From: Manihot esculenta
Taxonomy: Eukaryota > Streptophyta > Magnoliopsida > Malpighiales > Euphorbiaceae
Direction of reading: 5' to 3'
Length of the DNA: 64,000 nt
Assembly: GCF_001659605.2 (NCBI RefSeq)
Contig: NC_035172.2
Location: forward strand, 32,973,342 to 33,037,341
Positions 22,323 to 34,158 of the stretch are shown piece by piece. The position numbers and the translations under genes were made by a program. Within the stretch, counting starts at the first letter, position 1; each line of letters begins with the position of its first letter. The notes under the pieces are model-generated. The model worked only from the letters and a program-made list of their open reading frames with translations, was not told the DNA's origin and ran no database searches.

Positions 22323-24750
22323 GGTTGGGGAAATAAAGATAATGCTAAAGGCCCACCCTAGCAAGGCTATAGGCCAAAAGAAATGAAACAGAGGCACAAT
22401 GCTGACCTCAAGAAAAGACCTCAGCGTCTACAAGGTTTAAATAAAAATAAAGCTAAGGCATAGTGCCTACCTCACAAAAGAGCTCGGCTCGCAGGCAAAC
22501 AAGGCTAAAAGCTTGGGTCTGACCTCACAAAAGACCTCAGCACCCCTAAAGCCTAAAAGGAAATAAAGAAAGCCCGATTTTGACCTTATAAAATAGCGCG
22601 GTTCATAAGGAAACAAGGCTAAATCCTAATTCCAACCTCACAAAAGAGCTCGAATGAATAATCAGGGTTAAAGAGCCAAAACGCTCGGAAGACGCTTAAG
22701 GGCAAATAGCCCAGAAAGTGCTTATGGATAGAGAGCTTAGAAGATGACAAAGTAAAAGTGCTCGGATAATGAGTCAGGCTAAAAAGCCTGAAAGGACAAA
22801 AAGCTAAATAACTCGGATGAAGACTCAAGCTAAAAGCCCATAAGAGAACATAGAGCAAAAGTTCACGGACTATGGTCCAGGGCTAGAAGAGCCTGGAACA
22901 CAACAAAAGCAAGAAGAGCTTAAACAAAAAAATCAAAAATAGGAGCATGAAATATGCAAAACAGCAGAAATGCTCACAAGCGGACTAAGGGCAAAAAAGC
23001 CCGGAAGCATACTCAGGGCTAAGTACCCTGAAGACACAAAAGAGTGGAATTCTCAAAGAAAAGAGTTAGGGTTAAGAGCCTGAAAGAGTAAAAGGGTTTA
23101 GATAAAGAACACAAAGAGCAAGAAACTCGAAATAAAGAATCAGGCCTTTAAGCCCAAAAATGCTTAAGGACAGATAGCCCAGAGGATAAAAAATGCTCGG
23201 AAGAAACTTGAGGGCAAATAGCACATAAAGCGAATGAGGAAATAGCCTAGAAAGCACTTAAGGACAAAAATGTCTGAAAGTTACGAAGAGCTGAAGAGCT
23301 CAAAAGATAGAATTAATACTAAAGAGCCTAGAGTCGGACGAAAAATCAAGGTTAAAGAGCTCAAAAAAGAGCTAAAATGCTCATAAAAATAGTCAAGGCT
23401 AAAGAGCTCAGAAAAGAGCTCGAACGAATGTTCAAGGCTAGGGAGCCTATCAAAGACCTAAATCATTCGTAAAATCAATCAGCTAAAATGCTTATTAAAA
23501 GACTCGGGGCTTAAAGTCCCGAAAGACGTCTCAGAGTAAAATGCTCAAAAGAATACCCAAAATGACAAACCATTAAGGTTATATCAGAAAGGCAAGACTA
23601 GAAGGGCAGAACACCCAAGTCGAACCTTCCTAAAGAAAAAACCACTAAGATAAAACTTTTCATAAAAAAGACCACCAAGATTAGATCTCCTGTAGGGATG
23701 ATTATTACGATATAAAATTTACTCTCTCGATTCGATCTATGTTAAGTTAACCAATTTCATTGATCGCACTTCCCTTTGAAATTCATAAGTGTCAACCAAA
23801 CAAACAAGTGGTGTCGAATTAGCAGGATGGGTTCCCTTCTCTAACGGTCATGAATAACCATTGGAGAAGCGAAAGGGCAACTGTTAACGTATAAAAAATA
23901 GGACCTTCAAGATCGTGACATGTGTACACGTGAATCGAAAGACTTTCTATCTAGTCGGACCGGGCAGTAAGAAGCCTGACCTATTGAGTATAAAGAATCA
24001 GACCAGCAACACTCTTAAGTTTATCCAAGTCCGGAACGAACAGACCGATCTCCTCAAAAATAGGAGAGGACAGACAGACCGGCCTCCTCAAAAGTCCATA
24101 CTACAATAAGGTTTTGAACGGTGATGTGGCCGACCTCAGTAATCAGAAGGAGCTCATTTCTATGTAGGTCGAATGAGCTTAGCAAGACCTGATGAAGTCA
24201 GGGTAAAGATACCGACCTCCTACGAACTGGTCGCCTTCTTGGTTTAGCATAGGGATCATAAGTGCGCATGTAAAGAGTATAAACCGGTCAGCTTCGCATT
24301 TATTGTTCTATAGCCCATTATTAATATACTGTCTGACACACCTGCATAAAAGCATCCCTGCCCCATCAAAATGGGATATGGCACTAAGGGCATTAATTTT
24401 ATTCGAAAGTATTTATGCACCGGACTAACCTTAAAAAAGGGATCTCTCCTCCTCTTAAAAGGAACCTATCTCTCTCTCTCTCTCAGTCACACAGGGAGAA
24501 CCTAGAACCACTATTCTCTTCCCTTCTCTGTTTTACTTCCCTTAACTCCATGAAGTTCCCAAATCTGATTTGAGCGTTAGAGGGTCTCTACTGAAAACTT
24601 CTCTGGTGGTCTCCTGACCGTCTTCTTCATCTTACAAGTCTCATTCCTTAAAGCCAAGTATAAAGGGATTTAATGGACCGATCACAGAACGATGATCAAC
24701 CCAACGAATCAGACCTCTGCCTAGGTGTCCTCATCTGGACGCCTCACCAG
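22323..24750. repeat. Degenerate repeat-rich DNA, possible old LTR
   Basis: Purine-rich DNA with loosely repeated motifs: CTCACAAAAGAGCTCGG and AACAAGGCTAAA at 22390-22660, then AGGGCAAATAGCCCAGAAAG and AAAGAGCTCAGAAAAGAGCT variants to about 23530. From about 24330 the sequence changes to promoter-like AT/CT-rich DNA with CATAAAAGCATCC and a CT run at 24472-24485. No protein frame is convincing. The layout resembles an eroded retroelement LTR or untranslated region, but no partner LTR, primer site or target duplication was found. Confidence 0.45.
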
Positions 24751-25052
24751 ATATTACTATTATTAAAATTTATTAGATCAAACTTGACCATCGAAGGGTT
24801 TTTATCGGAGGCATCCTCAGAAGACCACTGATCTATTTTCTTTATTTTGCAAGTTTTATTTTTTGAGATCATATTATGAGAACCATTTGACGGAGACTGT
24901 GGAACATTCTTTATCAGTATCCAAATTCCATTGGCTTGACTAATATGAATTCACACCGAGCAAACCCATTAAGGAAGCAAAATACTTTCTTCCAAGGTAA
25001 AAGTGCTCCATATCCATATTTCAACTCAAGATATCTCATTAAAAAAGAGGAA

Positions 25053-25325
25053 ATTTTTTTTTTGATTTTTAACACAACCATTATATAACTATTAATTAAT
25101 GATAGAATTTATATGAGATCTCTCGTTATTAAAAGTTATAATAATTTTTTTTTTAAATTTTTAACACAACCATTATATAACTATTAATTAATGATAGAAT
25201 TTATATGAGATCTCTCATTATTAAAGTTATAATAATTTTTTTTTTATTTTTAACACAACCATTATATAACTATTAATTAATGATAGAATTTATATGTGAT
25301 CTCTCATTATTAAAAGTTATAATAT
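25053..25325. repeat. Three AT-rich 90-bp tandem repeats
   Basis: Three units spaced 92 and 89 bases apart (landmark ACACAACCATTATATAAC at 25072, 25164 and 25253), each ending in GATCTCTC(A/G)TTATTAAA(A)GTTATAATAA. Differences are mainly in the length of the T-run. No coding potential. Confidence 0.93.
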
Positions 25326-25967
25326 AATAATTTTAGGCAGAATGCATACTTGCACATTTATATTTTTAATATTTTTATTTATTTATGATTTAATAAACAC
25401 TTAAACTTTAAAAAAATTATTTTAAACACTTAAATTTGTAAACGCAACTTTAAAATTATAAGTTTGAAAAATTATTTTTAATCACAACTTAAAAACCATA
25501 GATGTAAAAATTAATTTTAAACACAACTTTAAAATAATGGATTTGACAAAATTATATTTAAAAAGTTATTTTTTTAAATTTAAATACTTATTATATTATG
25601 ATTAAAATTGAGATATTTAATAAACAAATGTAATAAAATACAACTATAAAAATATGCATTTAACAATAATTTTATCATAAAATTTCTCCATGTGCGCACC
25701 GTCAGTATGGGCCAGATTTCATACTATGAATTCTACCTAATTACCTAGTAAGGCCAAAGCATTATCATACACTAAAATTTTTCTTTAACAAACAATTTTT
25801 ATTTTTATTTTTATATCAATTTATTTTATAAAAAGAATATGGATTGTATCTATATGTGGAATCTAACCATCCTTATATTTTTTTTAAACTTATAATATTA
25901 TCATAAAATTGAACACAAATAAAAATGATGTTATAAAGAAAATCTAAAGAAAAACTGGTCTTGTATT
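25326..25967. other. AT-rich spacer
   Basis: About 640 bases of simple AT-rich sequence with no plausible gene, repeat array or RNA structure recognised. Confidence 0.6.
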
Positions 25968-25977
25968 AGTTAATAGT

Positions 25978-26448
25978 AGGGGTGGTGCGCAGTATTCGGT
26001 TTAAATCGAAAAAATTAATCGAACCGAATCGATTTAAAATTTTGGTTCGATTTTTTATATATTTCGATTCGGTTTGGTTTTTAATTTCAGAAATTTCGGT
26101 TATTTCGGTTCGGTTTGGTTTTGATCAGAAAAAAATTAAAAAAACCGAATCGAACCTATTAGTGATAATAATATATTTTTCAATAATATAGAGAAATTAA
26201 ATTATATTAAAATTAAAATATTTTAATTAAATTTTAAAATATTAAAAATAAAGTATAAAAAATAAAAAAATTATTAAAAATCGAAACTGATCAAACCGAA
26301 CCGAATCGAACCGAATCAGACCGGTTCGGTTCGATTCGATTTCTGACCAAAATCGATTCTGTTCGATTTTTATAAACATCAAAATTTCGATTTTCGGTTT
26401 ATTCGATTCGGTTCAGTTTTGAACCGAACCAACCGAATGCTCACCCCT
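25978..26448. mobile_element. Fold-back MITE with 10-bp target duplication
   Basis: 471 bp bounded by AGGGGTGGTGCGCAGTATTCGGTT and the imperfect inverse ending AACCGAATGCTCACCCCT. It is flanked by the 10-bp direct repeat AGTTAATAGT (25968-25977 and 26449-26458). The interior is dominated by TTCGGTTCGGTTTGG-type motifs on the left and their complements on the right, with an AT-rich centre, so the single strand could fold end to end. No transposase frame. The duplication length suggests Mutator-type mobilisation, but the family is not certain. Confidence 0.85.
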
Positions 26449-26458
26449 AGTTAATAGT

Positions 26459-26818
26459 AAGAAAATAAATTAAAATAGATAATAGAGATATAAGAGTAAT
26501 TTTAAAGCAAACAACAGACTTCACTCTTCGGAGTTCACGTTTTCTCTCTAAAACAAAGAGAAAATAACTAGAGGAAAATTCATGTTATTTTCCCTTCTCC
26601 ACTTATTTTCTCGTGCATATCCAAACAAGGAAAAGTGAGATTCTCACTTTATTTTCCTCATATTTTATTTCCTCTCAGCTTCTTGAGGCCTGTTGTATTG
26701 GGCCTGTTGTGTTGGCTATTTGGCTGTAATGTCTATTTCATGAATGAGATAGTTATCTTTGATGATAAAGATTTATAAAAAATAAAAATAAATAATAAAA
26801 AAAAAAGAGCCAAAGCAT
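26459..26818. other. Upstream region of the CAD-type gene
   Basis: About 360 bases of AT-rich promoter-side DNA containing the repeated phrases TTTTCTCTC and GGCCTGTTGT(A/G)TTG. Apart from the TATA box next to it, no regulatory site is clear enough to name. Confidence 0.5.
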
Positions 26819-26826
26819 TATAAATA
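26819..26826 (+). promoter_or_regulatory. TATA box of the CAD-type gene
   Basis: TATAAATA about 190 bases upstream of the start codon, followed by a leader with a CT-dinucleotide run. Placement fits a plant core promoter with transcription starting near 26850. Confidence 0.7.
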
Positions 26827-26928
26827 GGGGTAAGAAGGTAATTACAATAAATAGATGTTCAAAGCCATTTCATTTCAAATATTTATGAGTCTCCGCTTTC
26901 CATTAGACACAACCACACATACGCATTT

Positions 26929-26950
26929 CTCTCTCTCTCTCTCTCTCTCT
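26929..26950 (+). repeat. CT microsatellite in the CAD-type leader
   Basis: About eleven CT units in the probable 5' untranslated region, 65 bases before the ATG. Pyrimidine-rich leaders of this kind are common in plant genes. Confidence 0.9.
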
Positions 26951-27014
26951 TACAGAACTCACTACCTTAGCTTCACTTGCAAACCCAGCAACTCCACAAT
27001 TCTTGGAGACAAAA

Positions 27015-29052
27015 ATGGCACGCGAAACAGCAAAGGAAGCAAAGCACCCAAAACAGGCATTTGGATGGGCTGCCAGAGACTCATCTGGTGTCCTTTCTCC
27101 TTTCAATTTCTCCAGGAGGTTTTCTCTTCATCTCTCTCTACATACTCTTATTTATTCATTACCTATCCTCTCTCAAAAGACTTGCATAGTTGTTTGTAAA
27201 GTTTATAGATTTATGTATTCGTTCTGACAACGTTAATTTACGATATATATTTTCTTTTTTTTTGTCCTCCTTTTTATGCAGAGCAACAGGAGAGAAAGAC
27301 GTGACGTTCAAAGTCTTGTACTGTGGGGTATGCCATACTGACATTCACATGATAAAAAATGAATGGGGCTTTTCTTCCTACCCTATGGTCCCCGGGTATG
27401 TGTATCCTAATTTTAGGATACAGTAATTAAATATTTACTATTGATATTTGTTTTGCTGTATAATTTCCTTTGTGATTTGACTAGATTAATTCTGTGTTAT
27501 TCGCCATTTTGGACTAACATATGGCAACATATGTAGGCATGAGGTTGTGGGAGAGGTGACAGAGGTGGGAAGCAAAGTAGAAAAATTCAAGGTTGGAGAC
27601 AAAGTAGGTGTGGGTTACATTGTTGGATCTTGCCGGTCTTGCGATAATTGCACTAACGATCTTGAGAATTACTGTCCAAAAATTATGCTCACCTCCGGTG
27701 CCTTTGTCGGGGATGGAACCACCACCTATGGTGGCTACTCTGATCTTATGGTTGCTGATGAGCACTTCATTGTTCGTATTCCAGATACGCTTTCTCTTGA
27801 TGCTACTGCTCCTCTTTTATGTGCTGGGATAACAGTGTATAGCCCCTTGAGATACTATGGACTAGACAAACCTGGTTTGCATGTGGGCGTGGTTGGCCTT
27901 GGTGGGTTAGGCCATGTAGCCATCAAATTTGCTAAGGCTATGGGGTTGAAGGTGACAGTGATCAGTACCTCTTCTAACAAGAAGCAGGAGGCTATGGAGC
28001 ATCTTGGTGCCGACTCATTTTTGGTTAGCCGTGATCACGATCAGATTAAGGTACCTCTTTCCTACGCGAGCAAATTTATTAATTAAATTATCAATTTTAA
28101 AAAATATATTAAAATATTTATTAATATAATTTTAATTATTAAATATTTTATCATTTAATTTATATAATTTAAAAAAATTTATTACGTGATCTTTTAATTT
28201 TATAAAAGGTCTACTAATTAATTATTCTGTATCAAAAATATTTTAAATTTTTTTATAATATTTAATGGCTAAAATTAATAATAAAATAACTAATTAATAA
28301 ATTTTTTAAAATACGTGTACATTTTATTATGTTTTTTAAAATTAAAAAATTAATTAATAAATTTTTTGAACCACATAATAATATTTTTCAATAAAAAATA
28401 ACTTGAATATATATGTTGTTGTTTTGATTAGAAAATGCTTGTGGATGTGTAGGCTGCAATAGGAACAATGGATGGTATAATTGATACAGTGTCTGCAACT
28501 CATCCGCTCTTGCCTTTGATTGATCTATTGAAGTCTAATGGAAAATTGGTTTTGGTTGGTGCCCCAGAGAAGCCCTTTGAGCTACCAGCTTTTCCTTTGA
28601 TCATGGGTAAGTTTTACCCTCCAATCCAATAAGAAAAAGAACAAAATACCTAATTAGCTTCTCATGCTCCGTTGTTTCGAAAAATATACGAACAGAAAAT
28701 TTTTTTGAAAAATTTAAATAAATTATTTTGTACGAAACAATCGGAGTGTTAATTTAAATAAATGTATTTTTTAAAAATTAAATTACTAATTAATGAATTT
28801 TTTTAGACAAAATAATAATTTTTACATGGTGTATTTGGATAAACAGGAAGGAAGATGGTAGGTGGTAGCTGCACAGGATCAATGAAGGAGATGCAAGAAA
28901 TGATTGATTTTGCAGCGGAACACAACATAAAAGCAGAGGTAGAAGTCATCCCAATTGACTATGTGAATACTGCAATGGAACGTTTGCATAAAGGAGATGT
29001 TAGATATCGATTCGTGATTGATATTGGAAACACTCTCAATTCTGGCCTTTGA
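27015..29052 (+). CDS. CAD-family alcohol dehydrogenase (probable mannitol/cinnamyl-alcohol dehydrogenase type)
   Basis: Five exons: 27015-27118, 27282-27395, 27537-28050, 28453-28606, 28847-29052. All introns are GT..AG and the joined frame is 363 codons, normal for the family. It is a zinc-dependent medium-chain dehydrogenase that interconverts alcohols and aldehydes with NAD(P)H, expected in the cytosol. Catalytic zinc ligands are C49, H74 (in GHE) and C168; structural zinc ligands are C105, C108, C111 and C119. The Rossmann motif GLGGLG is at 193-198, and the Ser/Thr-rich S-T-S-S after the second strand favours NADP(H). The N-terminus F-G-W-A-A-R-D and the overall pattern point to the mannitol dehydrogenase-like CAD branch rather than the main lignin enzyme; substrate cannot be told from sequence. 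The gene looks intact, with AT-rich introns. The ATG chosen is the first after the CT leader. Confidence 0.95.
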
Positions 29053-29584
29053 ATTATTTATATATTACCTTTTTTTATATATATTGATGGACTGAGCATG
29101 TGGTCCTCATGCAAGTAATTGTCTTCAAATAATAGTGTCTGGGACTTTGAAGCTATATTATTCTGAGTATGATTTTATCTAGTGTAATGCTGCTTTACAG
29201 AAATTAACAATGCAGCCATGAGTTAGGGGCGGAATAAGAAAAAAGAATTATAGTAGTCAAAAATAAATAATACCATAAATTATATATTTATCTCAATATA
29301 TAAAGTTTTAATATTAATTTTTAAATCACTCCATATGACCAAAAAGAAATATTTTAAAAAATTCAGTCCATCGTCACACCGCCACACACCCACCCATCCA
29401 ATCCATCCGAATCTTGATTGCATCGCACCTGACATCATTTAAGGCTATAATTGCCTCATTTTGTATAGTTTTCGCTCTGGATTTCGCCGTTGGTGCTACT
29501 TTGTATTTTCCTATCGATACTGCTCTGAAACTCCTCATGAGTGCTTTGAATCTCTCTGTCGATGGTACTCTCAATCTTGTCATT
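29053..29584. other. 3' flank of the CAD-type gene
   Basis: Probable 3' untranslated region, then AT-rich spacer. A short CCATCC-rich stretch lies near 29380-29410. No gene recognised. Confidence 0.5.
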
Positions 29585-29795
29585 GATGCCATTCTCAATC
29601 ACGCCTTTGCTCTTGATCTCATTGTCACTACCACGCGACATGGGTTGTCTCACTGCCATCACCGTTAAGCTCTCGATCTTGTCGTTGATGCTACTCCGTC
29701 ACACCTTTGCTCTCGATCTTATTGTCACTGTCGTGCTACATGGGTTATCTTGCTGTCATTGCTATCAAGCTCTTAATCTTGCCTTTGTATGGTTG
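29585..29795. repeat. Imperfect direct duplication, about 105 bp
   Basis: Two adjacent copies share CCTTTGCTCT(T/C)GATCT(C/T)ATTGTCACT, then ACATGGGTT(G/A)TCT and AAGCTCT. Frames across it give repetitive Leu/Ile/Val-rich products that look like low complexity rather than a protein. Confidence 0.7.
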
Positions 29796-31012
29796 TCTCT
29801 TATGATTGGATTTGTAACAAATCAGTATTGTATTATCCTCTGTTCTTACTATGACGATTTTGTATTATAATTATAATTGTAATTAATTATTTTATTTTTA
29901 AAATCGAAGAATTTGTTGATAAAATTATTAAATTTTGAGTGATTTTAAAATTAATTTGGCTATAGAATTGAGAAAGAAGAAAAGGGGATAAAACATGTAT
30001 ATTATATCTTTAATTTTGGTTATTATTTTTTTAATTGAATTAAATTAAATTGATTTAGTTTAGTTTGATTTGATTATTCTCTAATTTTTATTTGATTTAG
30101 AACGCTAACTGACATGGGAAATTATGGGCCTTGGATGGTGACGGATGTGGTGGACATGAAGTCAAGGTCATGCAAGCTCCATAATATCAATACCACTGAT
30201 TCACTCTCACCTGATTCCTCACTTCTTTTGCCAGATTCGCAAAACCTCACCACACTGATTGTGATAGCACTGCTATTAGTATGTTCATGGATTCTATCCT
30301 GCAAATGATGGGTTTTGGGATTTCATTTTCTTCATCATCTTCTTTTTCAGATTGGAGCCAAACTTTACTGTAAGGGTTTTTTAATGAATTATGAGAAAGA
30401 GGGGCTATTTTGTTGATAAAGAAAAACGATAAGAACATTTTAATAGATTTGAAAAAAGATAAAGATATTTTAATAAATTTTTGAAAATGTAGGGATTGAC
30501 GTATTAATAATAACAATATTCAGAAACTAAATAAAAGGTTTTATTTAAGGGTGAAATTGGATTTTAAAAATTTTATCTCTCATTCTTAATATATTTTTAA
30601 CGAAAAAGAGGACAGAAATACTATTTTGTTAATAGAGAGAAAATATAAGAACATTTTAATAGATTTCTAAAATGTAGAGACTGATTTGTTAATAATGGCA
30701 ATACATAAAGACTAAATAATAAATCTCTCTTAAAAATATATACTAAATGATAGTTTGGTATTTTCATTAAAATAAACACGAGATTAACTGGGAATTTGAC
30801 GATAGAGACTAAATTATAGTTTTTTCAAATTTTAAGAATTAAATTGTAGGATTTCTAAAACATGAGGACTAAAATAAATATTTCATTAAATCAGAGGAAC
30901 TAAACTGGAGTTTATCCTATATTTTAAACATTTATATGTTGAAAAAATCATTATGAATAATTGGAATAGATTTAACAAATAATATATATATATATTTCTA
31001 TATATTTTGAGA
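29796..31012. other. AT-rich spacer with a weak duplication
   Basis: No gene supported. Two segments (about 30390-30530 and 30602-30720) share AAGAACATTTTAATAGATTT and GTTAATAAT..CAATA phrases, probably remnants of one duplicated or transposed unit. A TA run lies at about 30983-30995. Confidence 0.5.
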
Positions 31013-31511
31013 AATACAATATAATAATCCCTCAACTATATTATGACATGTCGTTATAAAATAAGACCACGTGACAATGGTCTAATAAGTTATGACACGC
31101 AGTCACAGAAATCTCATTCATAAAGAAGGCTCAGACATCGTAAATGGTCGGAACGACAGAAGACTCGCCCTCTTTTAAGCTAGTCAAGTCCTTCATAATA
31201 TAAAGTTACATTAGAGAATATAATCTAGCAGATCCCCGTTACGCCTAAAATTTTGAGATTCCTAATCCACTAGCCGGTACCAGTCGGATTTTCAAAAGAT
31301 TCGATAACTAACTCCACCTTCTTATAGTATAAAAGTAAAATATATACAGAGTTCAAGATACGCATTTTTATACACTCATTCTAAGGTCAAGATATTTATT
31401 ACACTCGCCCTTTTCTAGCAAAATATTTATTTGAGCGTCGGAGTAGCTGCTTATAGGTGCCAACCACCTCAGTCTTTCTTTTTTGTAGATTGACTAATCA
31501 TCTTTAGCTCA
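31013..31511 (+). repeat. Element D 5' LTR
   Basis: Aligns throughout with 36411-36915. Shared landmarks are CACGTG(A/G)CAA, CGAAACGACAGAAGACT, ATTCCTAATCCACTA, GGATTTTC(A)AAAAGATTCGATAA and ACACTCATTCTAA. The edges are approximate because the termini have mutated. Confidence 0.85.
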
Positions 31512-31525
31512 TTTACACCACATTA

Positions 31526-31545
31526 TTTGGTGTCGTTGCCGAGGA
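31526..31545 (+). other. Element D primer-binding site
   Basis: TTTGGTGTCGTTGCCGAGGA, a three-mismatch version of the TTTGGCGCCGTTGCCGGGGA site common in plant Tat/Athila elements. It lies 15 bases from the 5' LTR. The mismatches are C-to-T and G-to-A changes, as expected from methylated-cytosine decay. Confidence 0.85.
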
Positions 31546-31645
31546 CTTACATTGAGCTTTATTTATTCATTTGGAATACAATCTAACTTAGCTTTCTCTT
31601 CATCTTCTCACTAAAAGTACTTCTTCATTTCCCTTTACTCTCACA

Positions 31646-33077
31646 ATGGTTGAAAACTCACGAGTTGTTGCTAAGTTTGTTGCCAATAAAGGAGTTCTCG
31701 TCTCCTCCATCCCTAATAGTGGAAAAACACTCCTTCTATGGTCAATGACGTAGACCTCAACAATCTGAACAATGAGCAGATGCTACAATATATAAAAAAG
31801 CTACAGGAGACTCTCGAGCAATACAAAACTCGAGAGGAGGCCTCATTTATGGCTCCCAAAATAAGTGAGGCAGCCTCCTTCAAGACCCTGAGGACTCAAA
31901 TGAAAGCAATTCATATGCAGTCCAAAAGGAATGCCAAGATGGAGGATGAGGAATCATCAGACGATACCCTAAAAGACGTTGATTGGAAGTTGATTCGTGC
32001 GCTACAAAGTATCAAAAGGAGAAAGAGGAAGATTACGGTTTGGACGATGCTTCACCCCTGTCGAAAAAAAATTCTTGCAGAGACATTTCTCAAGAAGTTC
32101 AAGCTGTCCAGTCTGGACAAATATGATGGAACGGTAGACCCCAGGAGTCACCTAGTTATTTTTCGAATAACGATACAGCTCCAGGACGTCAACGATTTTG
32201 TACTGTGCCGAGTCTTCCCGTCTACACTCACAGTTTTGGTTTAGAAGTGGTACTAACATTTGAGCCCAGGTTCTATCCATAATTTTACAAGCTTGCTATG
32301 CTATTTAAATGTAAGTTTGTTACTTGTATACCTTGTAAAAAACTCTCATCAGACTTGTGAAAAATCCGACAAAGAGAGGGTAAGTCTTTAAGGAGTTTTA
32401 TCTCATATTTCAACACTGAAACGATACAGGTGAAAGAACTAAATCACGAGATAGCATGTGAAACATTAAAAAAAGGGCAAGCCTTTAAGTTCATAGATTC
32501 TCTTATTAAGAATCCAGCTGCCACCTATCAGCAACTGATGGATAAGGTCCAAAAGTACGTACTGTGGGATGATGAAATCCAAGCACTGAGGAAAGATAAG
32601 AGGTCGAGTTAAAATAAAACTCAAAAACCAAAAAGGCGAGGCTACGAAGGAGATCGAAAGAATTATTCTATGTCCCAAGGGAGCGAAAAGCGAGGTAAGT
32701 ATAAGAATTACATTGCCTTAAATGAATCACACACACATATTTTGATGTGGATTAAGAAAAAGGGCAAAGAAATCAAATGGCCCATCAAGCTTAACCCAAA
32801 CAAAGCAAGCATGCGAGATAGAATAAAGTTTTGTTATTTTCATGAAGATCATGAGCACACTACAGAAAAATATAGGCAGCTAAAGGACGAGATTGAAAGA
32901 CTCATTAGAGATGAAACTCTGAGGAGGTTTGCTATAAAAGATAAAGAAGAAAGGGAGTCAGAACTTGAGGTAAGAGTACCAGTCAATCCTGATAAAAATG
33001 AACCCATAAGGGTTATTCACGCTATTGCAGGAGGAAGAAGTGGCAACATATACAACGTCATGAATATTAATTTCTAA
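31646..33077 (+). pseudogene. Element D gag, frameshifted and broken
   Basis: Three pieces of one Tat-type gag are readable. 31738-32244: a charged coiled-coil-like N-terminus, then the gag landmark K-x-S-S-L-D-x-Y-D-G-T-x-D-P and C-R-x-F-P-S-T-L. 32430-32612: the E-L-N-H-E-I-A-C-E and F-I-D-S-L-I-K-N-P segment of the capsid-like domain. 32670-33077: the nucleocapsid-side motif C-Y-F-H-E-D-H-E-H-T-T-E followed by K-D-E-I-E-R-L-I and I-H-A-I-A-G-G. Frame changes and stops separate the pieces. The conserved D-H-x-H-T-T-E box replaces a classic CCHC knuckle, as is normal in this lineage. Confidence 0.85.
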
Positions 33078-33349
33078 GTCAAACCCCAAGGCTTTGAAGG
33101 AGAAGAACCGGTCCTTAAATGATCTCATAACAAAAGGGGATGCCGAGTTTAGTAAGTTACGTGAGAACTAGAAAGGATCATATAGGGTCTCCACAGTTAT
33201 TTTTGTCCTGATGCTTATAACTTGGTCAAGTTAGATGACCAAATCATTTAAATTATTTTTAAAAGAATGTAATTTACGGAAAGGTTATTAATAAAACTAT
33301 GATATATTATTCAATCTTTTTTGGTATTTAAATAAGAAAAGATGAATTG

Positions 33350-34010
33350 ATGAAAGCGTGGGACAAGAAAAAATACCACAAGGCGAGTAACCGCTAGGCG
33401 AGCCACTAGGCGATAACTGCCAGGCATACGATTGGGTGTTAGTCCCGTTAAAATTTTTAATGCATTTTATGTTGACGCTACAAGACAAGTAATCACCAAG
33501 CGAACCATAAAGTGGGTAACTGTCAAACATATGACCGGGTGTTAGTCCTGCTAATAAATTTTATAATGTATTTTATGTCGACGCCACAAAGCGGGTAACT
33601 ACCAGACGAGCCACAAAGCAGGTAACCGCCAGACGAGCCACCAAGCGGGTAACCGCCAAACGAGCTACAAAGCGGGTAGCAGCCAGGAATAGGACTGGGT
33701 TTTAATCCCATTAATAAATTTTTTTTCTAAAAAATTTTATGTCAAGGCCACCAGGCTAACAACCAGGTGTTACTCCTATTAAATAATCTTCTAAATGCAT
33801 TTTATGCCGACGCCACGAGATGGGTAATCGCCAGGCGAGCCACAAGGCGGGTAACCGCCAGGCATGCGACCAAGTGTTAGTCCATTAATAAAATTTTCAA
33901 AGGCAGTTAATAAAATTATCTAAGACATTTTACGTCAAAGTCACGAGGTGGGTAACTATTAGGCACATATTTGGGTATCAATATCATTAGTAATTTTTTT
34001 CAAAGTCAGT
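33350..34010. repeat. Element D internal minisatellite
   Basis: Nested repetition. A short unit (CCACAAAGCGGGTAACCGCC plus AGACGAG) recurs about a dozen times. Blocks of it are separated by a longer AT-rich linker with TTAGTCC..TTAATAAA and TGCATTTTATG..GACGCCAC, giving a higher-order period of roughly 110-130 bp. Non-coding. Confidence 0.85.
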
Positions 34011-34158
34011 TAACATTTATTCATTAGCTCGGCGACTAATCTGTGAAAATAATTGAACGAGAGTTCTAGATATATTTTTGGTCGAATACCAATTCTAAAA
34101 TACTTGGCAAAAATAAAGTTAAGAAAATAAAAGAAAATATTTCATTACAGGAAAAAAT

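Noticed and set aside
22619..23257. Minus-strand frames rich in Phe and Leu
   Set aside because: They mirror the purine-rich quasi-repeats on the plus strand and match no protein pattern.
30114..30308. Short frame with N-Y-G-P-W-M-V near its start, reminiscent of LINE/DUF4283 proteins
   Set aside because: Only seven residues fit and nothing downstream supports it; treated as chance.
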